The translations under genes were made by a program, and so were the position numbers. Below are positions 1-38,900 of a stretch of 64,000 bases of DNA, one piece after another. A model generated the notes under the pieces. It ran no database searches. It saw nothing but the letters and a program-made list of their open reading frames with translations, and was not told the origin of the DNA. The first letter of the stretch is position 1. Each line of letters starts with the position of its first letter. The stretch lies in NCBI RefSeq assembly GCF_020382885.2, contig NC_058504.1, positions 23,301,545-23,365,544 of the forward strand. The letters are read 5' to 3'. Source of the stretch: Scatophagus argus. Its lineage: Eukaryota > Chordata > Actinopteri > Scatophagidae.

Positions 1-179
1 ATAAATAAATTCCAATTGCATCTCTACTCTGCTGTGCTGTGTAATCGACATGTTCTGAGAACAATGCCTAAATCTCTCTGCTTGTTTTATACAAAACAAG
101 CCAAATCTTAACACGTTATTTTATACAACATAAGTAACAATGGATAAGTACAACTCATAATAAAAACTAACACACTTTT

Positions 180-275
180 GAAATACTCAAGTAAAGTACC
201 AGTACCTCAAAAATGTACTTAAGTACAGTAACTTACTTAAGGAGAATATAGTCAGGTACCTTCCACCAATAGGTT
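180..275 (-). repeat. Teleost interspersed repeat fragment (TACTTAAGTAC family)
   Basis: Read on the minus strand, this stretch has a GGTGGAAGGTACC start, TACTTAAGTAC and a TTTTGAGGTACT core. A second copy lies near 51,990-52,130 in the opposite orientation. I recognise it as a very common teleost repeat; its class (probably a non-autonomous DNA element) is uncertain. Confidence 0.6.
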
Positions 276-535
276 ACCTCTAAGTAATAATACTGACATT
301 TGACACATAGGGCTAACGCTGGATGTTGGCTAATATAAGCTAAAAGTTTTGACGCAAGGCTAGCATTGGCTAGTAACAGTCCCGCTGTATGGCAGTTAGC
401 CAAAAAAAAGTCAGCTCATTGATGCTAATTTCGAAGTAAACACTTAATGTGTTTTATGCTAATGTTTATAAACTCTAAATAAACACTGTAGCTCATTTTT
501 ACAGATATAAACTCCCATAAATCATAAAAGACTTA

Positions 536-690
536 CCACTGTAATTCAGCACTGAGGTAAAGCGACGGTATTATCTTTAACCTAGTTGTTTGGAACTCAC
601 TGGTCAAAGAGACTCTAATAAAGGAAGAACTCCCACTCTCTTACACTTCCGGTTATGTAGGGGGCGCTCGCGAGATAGTCCAATATGAAT
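536..690 (-). promoter_or_regulatory. Candidate promoter and non-coding first exon of a minus-strand gene leaving the window
   Basis: On the minus strand, CTCGCGAGA at 667-675 (close to the TCTCGCGAGA promoter element) is followed by an ETS-type ACCGGAAGTG at 44-53 past base 600. About 110 bases later comes a strong splice donor, AGTG|GTAAGT, at 537/536. The order fits a CpG-type housekeeping promoter and a short 5' UTR exon with no ATG. In human, the gene head-to-head with UBE2D3 is CISD2, so cisd2 is the natural guess, but no coding exon is visible here. The promoter reading is inference. Confidence 0.4.
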
Positions 691-1180
691 GGAGATTTAT
701 GGAACTGTAGACCCAAATCGTTTAAATTTAATGGTACAAAAAAAACCTTTTAATTTTCTTTATGTTTTCGGTCGTACAAACAGTAGATCCGTTCTATTGG
801 ATTACATTTTTGTAGCTTTTGTGATGAAATATCTTTCTGTATTATTATTTAAGCATTTGCGGCATAAGCGCAACACATCAATCAAATAATAAGTTTGTGA
901 TTTGTTTTAACCACGCTTCTGACGTCTGCTGTAGCTATCGTTAGGGAAATACATAAGGACTTTAATACACCAAACCGGAACCGTACTATTGTGGTTATGT
1001 TCACGTAAAGATAATTGAAGTTAGCCTACCGTAACGTAATGCTGATAGTCGTAAATCTTATACCAACCAATCGGCATACATTAGGAGAATTTGGGCAAAA
1101 AGGTTTGCCCTGTGAGAACAGATATTGGTATTTTTTCTTTTTAATTCTGATACATAATCGATTTTATTTGCAATAACTAT
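691..1180. other. No gene seen
   Basis: AT-rich sequence between the candidate leftward promoter and a SINE-like repeat. The short open frames have no recognisable protein similarity. Confidence 0.5.
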
Positions 1181-1297
1181 AATGAAATTTGGACGTTTTG
1201 GTGTAGAAGTAGGTGTAAATAATAGTTTTAGGCACTTAGCTCAATTCACTCCCGTTCATTTCGAGTGCCCCCTAGGTGAATTGCAACCAAACTTCAG

Positions 1298-1569
1298 CTT
1301 GCATGTTCTCCTTGTGCCTGCGTGGGTTTTCTCCGGGTACTCCGGCCTCCCACAATCCCCAAAATATGCAAACTAGGTTATTTGGCTACTCTGCGTTGCT
1401 CCTAAGTGTGTGTGTCTACGTGTGTGGCTGAGAGTCTCTGCGTGGTAGCGCTGTGATTGACTGGCAACCAGTACAGTGTGTACCCCGCCTCTCGGCCGTA
1501 CTCAGCTGAGATAGGATCCAGCCCCCCCCCCGTCCCTGACAGATAAACGGTATAGAAAATGGATGGATG
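1298..1569 (+). repeat. Teleost SINE-like repeat, copy A
   Basis: The order GCATGTTCTCC, GTGGGTTTTCTCCGG, GGTTATTTGGCTACTCTGCG, TGATTGACTGGCAACCAGT, GTACCCCGCCTCTCG and GTATAGAAAATGGATGGATGG is shared with copies at 31,353-31,605 (+), 46,267-46,550 (-), 60,838-60,960 (+) and 38,650-38,757 (+, partial). The better preserved copy near 31,360 begins with a tRNA-like box A segment. The class is inferred. Confidence 0.7.
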
Positions 1570-2099
1570 GGATTAATAGGGAGTGGACGGCAAACTTTAA
1601 TCCTCATTGATCCAGGATTGTTCAACCTGGTTCTGCCTCTTCTTCTTTTGTTTGTTCAAAATTTCAATTTTATCTTTAAAGTGAAAGATTTTCTGATGGA
1701 ATAGTCACTTTATCTTAAAACATCTCACAATTTTCTTCTAAAGTTCTTCAAACAGAGCCCGTAATTTATACTGTAGAAAACCGATTGTGAAAAAATTTAC
1801 ATATATACTTTAAATATAAGTGTTTCTCATAAAATTACAACTTCAATCCCATAAAAGTATTATGTTTAGGTGGTATTTGAGGAAAAAGTTGTAACGTTAA
1901 AAATATTTATATTTATAACTTTATTTATAATTTATAACTCTTTGTTTGATTTAGATATGAGAACTGAGTTTCATTTTCGATCCAATAGAGGCGGTAATGC
2001 TTCCATAAACAAACCAATTAGAAAAGGAAAGGTCATGCTGTAGAGTAGCGTTTTGTAGTGAGTTGAAATAGAGTCAGAGAGTGAGACCTCCTGTTCCCG
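1570..2099. other. No gene seen
   Basis: AT-rich flank between repeat copy A and the presumed 5' end of the UBE2D gene. Nothing recognisable. Confidence 0.5.
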
Positions 2100-2462
2100 G
2101 TTCTCTGAAAGCTGCTCTCTGTTTGATCAAACGGAAGACATTTTGAGCTGCCGCGGTCGGTCCCGATCCGTTATTTCAGTGTCAGCTCTATTAAATAAGA
2201 GCTGACGTGCTGGAGAGACAGTCTCCAGAGTGAGCTGTAGCCGGCGAAAAAGACGAGATTGAAAGTAGTTCGTAGTTTGTAATTTAACCGGCGTATGTGC
2301 AGAACAGCTAGCTGGCATAGCGCCTGAAGCCAGTCACAAAAGCTAGCAAATTCCTAGATGCTAGTTAGTTAGTTAGCGTCACCTAGCTAACTTGCCCTCC
2401 TGTTCCTCCTCTTCCTCCACCACCACCTTCTTCTCGACAGCCGGTTCCTTCACGCGGAGACT
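2100..2462 (+). promoter_or_regulatory. Probable 5' UTR / core promoter region of the UBE2D gene
   Basis: This stretch is richer in GC and CpG than the flanking DNA, has no TATA box that I can see, and runs directly into the start codon at 2463. The transcription start cannot be fixed from sequence. GCTAAC/TTAGC motifs recur at 2340-2395. Confidence 0.4.
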
Positions 2463-8415
<5,953 letters not shown>

Positions 8416-8878
8416 CCCTCCTCCTCCTCTTTGTCCTTCCTCCCAATGCTGGAACAAACTGATTTTCTCATAAGGCCACGCCCCCCCTCCCAGCATCATC
8501 AGCCAATACCGGCAATTTGTTCACATTTGTTTTTGTCCCCGTCTTCGACGCTTTTAAGTTTTTCTCTGCTTTTCTAAACAAACGGGGTGAAGAAGGGCTG
8601 AGGAATGTGCCAACTGCAGAGCAAACCCACAGACTTGGAGTGGACCGAAGACAAACTGTTACAGTAAAGATAATCATTTCATGCATGTCAGTGATTGGTT
8701 CATGTGCTGCTGAGACTTGTCCACTTTTTATCCTGTTGTTTTTGTTTTTAGACAAGAGAGCCATTAGTTCATCCATCATCGACAACACTGTTCTCCTCTT
8801 TTTGCACTGAAGATGAAACTCAAAGCTCTCAACGGCTGATCGATCAACTAATAGCTCTGTGATGGGTTTTTTTTTCTC

Positions 8879-8884
8879 AATAAA
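8879..8884 (+). terminator. ube2d3: Poly(A) signal AATAAA of the UBE2D gene
   Basis: AATAAA lies about 465 bases after the stop codon and is followed by a GT/T-rich stretch (TTTTTGTTGTTCTG), as expected downstream of a cleavage site. This gives a 3' UTR of roughly 490 bases. Confidence 0.7.
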
Positions 8885-9336
8885 GTTGAACAAATTGCAG
8901 GTTTTTGTTGTTCTGTTTTCATTTTCTGTCATGTTTGTATTTCAGGCTACAGCTGAAGATTAAGCCTAAAATCACCCAAATATACGCTGAGCTGTCAATC
9001 AGATCACAACAACTTTACTGATTAATCAAAGTAGGATCAATTTCTCATCATGTCAGCTTAGAAGTTTAATGAAGCTGCTGTAGTTTGAGTTTTAAAGGTT
9101 CAAGATACTCAAAATAATGAAACTGAGACACTTGGATGTTAAATGTTAAATCTGTCATAATGCATCAAAGTACTCAAACTGGAATACCTCAACCAGGTCA
9201 CGAACCAACTGGTATAAACTTTAGTACGTGTTTCACTTCAAGAGATCATCCTGGTGTTTTAATGGAAATACTTCAAAACTACAGTAACAGAAATACACAC
9301 AAGAACTACACACTTTACAAGTCTATAAAAAACAAC

Positions 9337-9342
9337 TTTATT
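9337..9342 (-). terminator. nfkb1: Candidate poly(A) signal of nfkb1
   Basis: TTTATT on the plus strand is AATAAA on the minus strand, about 1.8 kb past the nfkb1 stop. Another AATAAA at 9951-9956 is an alternative. The choice cannot be made without transcript data. Confidence 0.35.
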
Positions 9343-9797
9343 TAAAAAATAACAATAAAACCAATGAAAAGCTCGTGTTGAACTGTACAGTGCAGAGATA
9401 TAAATATCATCTGTTGGACACAGAAGCTTTGCTTTCACACTGACTAAAGACAACGATTCCACAGCTCTGGACTTTGTTTCCCACAATGCCTTGCATTAGG
9501 TCTTTTTTTTTCTTTCATTTGGCGAAGCTAACAGCACCCCTTGCCTCCAGTCTTTGTGCTAAAACACATCTGTCAAACTCAGGGGAAGACAAACTGAAGG
9601 TACACAAAAAAACTGCAGTCTTCAGTGGTGAGATGACAAAAAATCAAACAAGAAAATCTTTAAACACTTGAAGGAAACTTTGAGAAGTTATCAACTCTGT
9701 CTTAATACAATATTGTCAAGCCCACATGTGGATACATTATAATGATTCCTCCTGTTTCCCCCACAGAAGCTTTACAGTGAGGCTCATGTCACATGTA

Positions 9798-9826
9798 TAC
9801 TCAGTGGCCACTTTATTAGGCACCAT
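9798..9826 (-). repeat. Fragment of a teleost DNA-transposon-like end
   Basis: The motif CAGTGGCCACTTTATTAGGCAC is the recognisable end of a widespread fish repeat. Only the terminus remains. Confidence 0.5.
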
Positions 9827-9972
9827 CTTTTGTAATCCAGTAGTTCTATCATAATTTCTGCCTTAATGAAGTTTACACAAATGTGTAAATTCACATAAAT
9901 GAGGTCACAGAAATGAAGTTTATCATGTGTGACCATCTAATGTGTGTCCATTTATTCACATGAACTATAATT

Positions 9973-10110
9973 TAAAGGAATAGTTCAACATTTTAGAAAA
10001 AACACAAACTCATTGATGCCCCTGTCATGTTTGTAGTTATCAGCTCGTTAGCTTAGCACTAAGTCTGCAAATGGCCAAACAACTAGCCTGGCTCCAATTT
10101 TTTCTCTGGG
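9973..10110 (+). repeat. Teleost interspersed repeat (AGGAATAGTTCAACATTTT family)
   Basis: Begins AAAGGAATAGTTCAACATTTT and contains GCTCGTTAGCTTAGCA and AACTAGCCTGGCTCC, landmarks of a common fish repeat. It lies in the region expected to be nfkb1 3' UTR or downstream flank. Confidence 0.55.
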
Positions 10111-10179
10111 AGCCATAATGTCCCCGAGACTCTCAGACTTCAGGAAACCGGGGCCCAGAAAAAGATCCCCAATTGATTT

Positions 10180-10395
10180 CAATATCATTTAATCTGTCTA
10201 TCATTAGCTTCATCAACTGATTAGTTGTTTGGCGCATAAATGTCTGAAAATGGCAAAAAAAAAATGCTAAAAGTCTAAACATATTCAGTTTACTGTCATA
10301 GAGGACTAAAAGCAGAAAATACTCACATGTGAGAAACTTAAATCAAAGAACTTGAACATGTCACTGACAACTAATCGATTGATCTTTGCAGCTCT
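10180..10395 (+). repeat. Teleost interspersed repeat (GATTAGTTGTTTGG / TTCAGTTTACTGTCATAGAGGA family)
   Basis: Landmarks GATTAGTTGTTTGG and ATATTCAGTTTACTGTCATAG are shared with decayed copies at about 29,635-29,825 and 31,630-31,760. Class unknown to me. Confidence 0.55.
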
Positions 10396-11013
10396 ACTGT
10401 GACATCATCTAGCAACGCGCCGCATCAGCCAATCAAATTTGTGTGAATTCCTGTAGATGAATGTGTAACATAAATGCTGTTTCACCACAGTTGCGTTACA
10501 AGACACGAGGAATCATTACAAATGGACAAATGGACATGAGCGTATTAAGACAATCTGAACCGATCCTTTAGGGCAAATTACAATCATTTCAGTATTCATA
10601 GCACCTTTACCCTGCTACAGAACAAACACTTCACACGTCACTGCTGAATGATTCATCAAAACTTAAAATCTACCAGCAACTCTGGTTTTGTCTCTTCATT
10701 CAGCAGCCAACAGAACTTGAATCCAAATGAGGATTAAGCAGTCACAACACTTTCAGGGATCAGATGTGTCCACTGAGGAAATGCAGAACTCCAAGGTTTC
10801 ATTTTTGGGTGAATTATTCCTTTAAACCAATGATTTCTTTAACTTCTTTGGGTGAACTGCTGGAGTGTAGTGTGGGCTGAATAAGATCGAATCACATATT
10901 TTCTTTTTCTTTCTGTGAAACATGAATAAATCGTTTACTTTTAGTTCATTTCAGTTAAACTGCTGCGCCTTTGTTTTCTTTAAACACAACAAACGTTTTC
11001 TGTATCAGCAGGT

Positions 11014-11034
11014 AAAAAAAAAAAAAAAAAAAAA
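11014..11034. repeat. A21 homopolymer
   Basis: Twenty-one consecutive A on the plus strand, which is a U-run in the nfkb1 transcript just after the coding region. Confidence 0.95.
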
Positions 11035-11181
11035 TTCAAACCAAAAACTGGTTAAAATGTCTGTGAGGAGAAACATTCATGAAAGAGGAGGAACCTCCTC
11101 AGCTCAGCCGGCAGGGATGGACTAATGGACCAATCAATGGCTGGATGATGGATGGATTGTGGAGACGGACTAATGACATCG

Positions 11182-33733
<22,552 letters not shown>

Positions 33734-33778
33734 GATGTCTGCAAAGGTCAAAACACAGCAATCACACCTTCAATCTAC

Positions 33779-34458
33779 GATAAGATAAGATAGGCCTTTA
33801 TTAGTCCCACACAGGGGAAATTCATATTGTCACAGCAGCACAAGGATAGCAAAATAAAGGTGCCAGTAAGATGAGTAAAAAAACATACAAAGAAAAAATA
33901 CAGGAATATTTACACTTTTTCTTCAAAGAAACTATATAAAACACACGATATTTACAGTATTTCACAGGGAGGTGGAGGATTATTGCACAGTGATTTACTG
34001 AGATTCAGTTTGTGGTGGAGTGCATGGGGTCTGCCGGGAGCAGTGCTGGTTGTACAGCCTCACAGCAGCAGGGAGGAAGGACCTGTGGTAAGGCTCCTTC
34101 ACACACTTGGGGTGAAGCAGCCTTCTACTGAAGGAGCTGCCCAGTGCTGTCAGAGTCTCATGCAGGGGGGAGTCGTTCTCCATCAGAGAGGATAGCTTGG
34201 CTATCATCCTTCTCTCTCCCACCACCTGTACTGAGTCGAAGGGGCTCCCTAGGACGGAGCTGGCCTTCCTAATGATTTTGTCCAGTCTCTTCCTGTCTGC
34301 AGTAGAGATGCTGCTGCTGCCCCGACAGACCACTCTATAGAATAGGGCCGATGCTATCACAGAGTGGAAAAATGTCATAAGGAATGCTCCCTGCAGCCCA
34401 AAGGACCTAAGTCTCCTCAGAAGGTACAGTCTGCTCTGGCCCTTCTTATACAGTACAA
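33779..34458 (-). mobile_element. 5'-truncated L2-like LINE, copy B, abutting the nfkb1 start exon
   Basis: Minus-strand protein pieces SRLYLLRRLRSFG, SSSISTADRKRLDKIIRKA and RSFLPAAVRLYNQ identify the reverse transcriptase C terminus. The 3' tail is TATCTTATCTTA at 33,779-33,792, preceded by AATAAA (33,797-33,802 as TTTATT). Only 40 bases separate the tail from the nfkb1 acceptor at 33,739. Same strand as nfkb1. Confidence 0.88.
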
Positions 34459-35573
34459 CACTCTGTAATGAAAACTTTCATACTTAAGACAAAAGTTAAC
34501 ATAAACATTTTACCCTTCTTTGTTCATGCAAAACGTTACTTTTCAAAAGTCTAAATATAATAACATTTGTTTAAAAATCTACTTAGTCAAATTATTGTAA
34601 AAAATACTTGGGTAAATTAGTTTTAATAATAGCATTGCAGCATTTGTTGTGCAAAACATAATTTTACTACATGTTTATTATTATTATTTCATAATAAATA
34701 ATCCTGACACTTGTTGCTTCTGGCATCGCGCGTTCCCGCACCAGTTCCACATGAACGCGCAGGCTTTCTGGCTAACAGCTAGCACTACCAGACTGTTATT
34801 GTCGTTAAAGCGAGCGTTTAAAAAATAAGCAGCCATTATCAACTAACACTTCAGTATAAACTGTGGTACAATTACCGTCTGACTGTTGGCTTTGCGTTAC
34901 AAAATTTCCTACAATAGCTGGCTCAAATAGCTACTAGCTAACAGGGAGCTAGCCGTTGCAGGTTCCGTAAGCAGAGAACGTAACGCGAAACTCCGTATAA
35001 AAATCTTTCAGTGAAACGGTTCTTTATTTTTTACCTGAAAACTGAACTGCGGTACTTACACTAATACGTATTCGAGTGAGGTGAATCTAGCAGTGTTTTC
35101 AGTGAGTGTAAGAACCACATAACACTTCACTTTAAATACTAATTTCACCCTTTTCTACAGTCTGTCCGTTCAACCACAACGTCTTCTGCTACCGAGAAAA
35201 CGTGGACTGCGTAAGAAATCCTGCGAGTGAAGCTACAGTAGAAACTCTAACTTCAACTAAAATAATGACTTCATGTTTGATATATACAAGCCGAATTTAC
35301 CGGTGGCTGTAACGTAATTCGTTATTACTGATGTAAGACATTCTTACGTTTGCTGGTGAGAAAGGAAACTCTAAGTTCCCATTTTTAAGGTTGAGTTTGG
35401 TATGACGTTCTTGAAGTTACCTGGCTAATACGGAAGTGAGAAACGTTAGCATAACAAAGCCAGACTCGAGCTATTGTAGCGGGTCGGTAATAAATTCAAA
35501 TATACATCTATTATATACTATCTACTGTGGTATAACATAGAGTGGATGGTTAACATGTTCTTACCTGGTTAGC
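34459..35573 (-). other. nfkb1 presumed intron upstream of the start exon
   Basis: AT-rich with GCTAGC/GTTAGC clusters at 34,770-34,960. No coding sequence recognised. It is an intron if the candidate 5' exon near 35,575 is right. Confidence 0.4.
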
Positions 35574-35574
35574 T

Positions 35575-35900
35575 AAATTGGGTTAAAAGTCGGATTCTCA
35601 ACATGAATTATGAGTGACAATCCACCAGGCAGTTCACTTCAGTTGCCTTTTGCACATCATTTCGCCATGTCCATGCTGAACCAGTAGCTCCATTTACAAC
35701 AACTTGGTTTAACTGGACTGCGTCTTGACGCGATAGGTCCCCGTCATTACACTTAATAACCAGAAAATAATTTTAATCCTTGTAAATAATTTATGATTTA
35801 ATCCCAAGAACGAACAGCAAGGTCCTGCAGGTGACACCAACTGTCTCAGTTGTTCATGAAGTTGATTTCCTTCCCCACTGGAAATTCCCTGTGACGTACA
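35575..35900 (-). promoter_or_regulatory. nfkb1: Candidate nfkb1 non-coding first exon and kB-containing promoter
   Basis: The start exon begins at an acceptor, so a 5' exon must lie upstream. The best donor seen is ACCAG|GTAAGAACATG at 35,575/35,574. About 305 bases further upstream is a perfect kB consensus, GGGAATTTCC on the minus strand (35,880-35,889), beside a CRE-like TGACGTAC at 35,892. The human NFKB1 promoter is known to be kB-autoregulated. A decamer this degenerate is expected about once per 8 kb by chance, so the assignment is tentative. Confidence 0.4.
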
Positions 35901-38900
35901 GTCCAGCCAGAGAGGGGGTAAAACACGAAGACCTCTCACTCTGAGACCAAAAATATTTTGAATATTTTAAATAATATTTATTTTACATTTTAAACTTTTG
36001 TTCTTTGCTCTTTAAGAATCCACACAGATGATGTCCTCAGTCGGAGGTAAACTGGTGTTGTTCTGGATAAGGTGCGACAGTGTCTCTGACGTGGTTGAAT
36101 ACCTGTGGTTCAAATCATTTTAAAATATCATCTAAGAGCGACTGGAGTCACAAGTTTGTCGAAAACGGGCCCGGCGGTGGTGTATTTAAGGTACGTGGAG
36201 ACTGTGTAGGATTAGAGAGTTTGAAAATGCATGTGAATAACTCTGCTAGCTGGTCGATACGAGGTTGGAGAACACGCTTGTACACAGTCAGGCCCAGCTA
36301 GGACCTCGTGAGTGTGTAGAACAAGTTGTTAAGTCTAAATTCAACTGCCTTGCTGGGCGATGTTTTTTCCCCATTTTTTTACATCTATGACGCACTGGAT
36401 GGCTTGTTACATACCTATACAATGAAACTGAAAAGAGCCGCAACTGAAAGTGCATTTGGGATAAAAACAAGAGCAGGTAATTAAAACAAGAATAAATAAA
36501 CACCCATTCAATAAGTCAAGGTCGTATGATATAAATAAAATCAAAAACGCACATTAACTTCCTTTTAGTTTAAATTCCTTGGCCCTTTATTTTCAGTTTT
36601 GTACTGTATTTACTTTTCACCACTGAACATCACTGGGCTTGAGTAGAGGGGAGTAGGGAGTACCAGGCAGATGTAACGAGAGAGAAGAAATGAGTGAGCA
36701 AAGTACATTAGCTTCAATGGAAAGTGAGCCCTCATAACAATCATAGAACATCTTTGGTTTGGGGTAAATTTTTGGTCTTCTGTCCCCTGCTGGTCAAACA
36801 CAGCAGCAGCACAGCTCTGTTCTGGGACTTCACACGCATTCTCTCACGAATCTTACAGGAAAAAAGTTCTAAACTTTTTCAGCTTTGGAATAGACTTTGA
36901 AAGAATGAGCATTATGTGATTAAATATTACCAGCCGTAGTTTTTGTATTGAGCTAGTTCTTCCACAATCCCTGGGAACACTGATGCATCTATTTATTTAC
37001 TTTGAGCGCATTTATCTGAGCGATTTTGAACTATTTTGAAAGTAATTGTGCCCTTAAATAATAAATGGTTAAATCTAGTGGAACAAAAATCTTAGACTGA
37101 GATACATGGACGTTGAGCTGATTTTACAGAACAGTTTGATAAAGTCCTAACTAACTAATCATTAGTCACTCTATAAAACTGATCAATATTTGCTCATTAC
37201 CTAATTGTTAACTAGCAGTTAGTTTCTCATTTGTTCCCCGAGAACTACTCTAACTTTGTCACTCAACATAAAGTGTTATCAAATCAAGAAATTTGACAGA
37301 AATCAGAATGTCTTTAGATCTTAGATGACCTTTAGTTTATTATGATTGAACACATAAGAATCAGTTATTTAAACATATATACTATATATGTACTTTATAT
37401 TTGGCTTTAGTTGTTACAACATTCATAATAACCTGAACGTCACATCTAAGAGCATTTATGAAACAATTAGTGCAATTTACGATTAAAATTTTACAGCTGA
37501 AATGAAAACAAAAACAGCTTCTGTCTGCAAAAATATACATCTATTCAATAAAACCTCAGGTAAAAACTGAAAACATTGTAACGGCAAAAGAAAAGTTGAG
37601 ATAACATCTAGAGGCACAACAGCTCAGCACGTTACGCTGCACACACAGGTTAAACATCAGGGCACTGAGGCTGTCCAAGCGTTTGAATGAGGCACTAGGC
37701 AGAGTTCACCAAACCAACACGTGGCCTGAAGCTTAACCACGACAAGTGAGTCAGACACTGTGAGGTACGACGGACACAGACAAGCAGACAATCAGCAAGA
37801 AAACTCACACTGAAGCACATTCCTGACATCCAGCAACTAATGAAAGCTGTGTATGGCATTGAAGAAAATCCAAGGGAGGGAAAACCCATTTAGGCTTTCC
37901 AAACAATAACTGTTGTGGATGTGGAGGAAATGTTTTTAACGGCTCAAAAAGCAGAAAAATTAAAACCTACATCAGGTGTAGTTTTCTCCAAGTTTCATTC
38001 AAACCAACCAAACTTTATTTTAAATTCTAGTGAAATAAAACCAAATAAACCAAATCTGTGTCTAGAACGATGCATATGCAGAATATTTGCTAGATAAACG
38101 AACTGAAGCTTCAGATTATTAAATTGTGCACAACTGAAGCATGAAAGTGGCTTTTTGTCATTCATTTCTCCAGTCTGGACTTACTCAAAGAGGTGAAAAT
38201 CTGGATTAATTAAAGATTAATCTTCAGTGGTGGAACATCAGCTGCAGGAACTTTTGTTTGGTCTGAAGACTGAGGCTGCTGATTCTTTCAGCTCATTAAT
38301 AACAAACTGTCTGAACTTTATATTGCCACAAATCAAAACCTTGGGTTTTTATTTCAGTTCATGTCTGTCAGATCAACTTGCAGAGAAATGAAAATTTCTG
38401 CTGATCCCATCAGTCAGTTTTAGTAAGTTATACGATACCATTACAGAAGTGCTGAAAGATGTTATTTTCATATCATCGATTTATCTTTCAGGACCTGGGA
38501 TCTAGTGGTATTGCTCTGTAGAGGAAATCTTTTCATGCAATGTCCAATGCGGAAAATATTTAGAAAAAAAAAAAATCACTAAAAATGGAACTATGATTTT
38601 TCAGTGATAAAATAAACGTTTTGGTAATATAACAAACAAAATAACTGATGCAACCAGTGCAGGGTGTACCTCACCTCTAGCCCATAATCAGTTGGGATAG
38701 GCTCCATCTCCCCTTGCCATCCTGACAGATAAGCACAATAGAAAATGGATGGATGGATAGGTGTATATCCTTTTGCAAGCACTTGCAGCAGCTACTCTGC
38801 AGCTTTACAACTTTACTTTTGTCTAAAGATTATCAGCTCTTTAAGTATCTTGAATGCATTGTGAAAGAAGACTTTTCAAAAACAAATACTAAACCATCTC

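Noticed and set aside
8468..8932. 154-codon minus-strand open frame
   Set aside because: It lies antisense across the ube2d 3' UTR and its poly(A) signal and has no recognisable domain.
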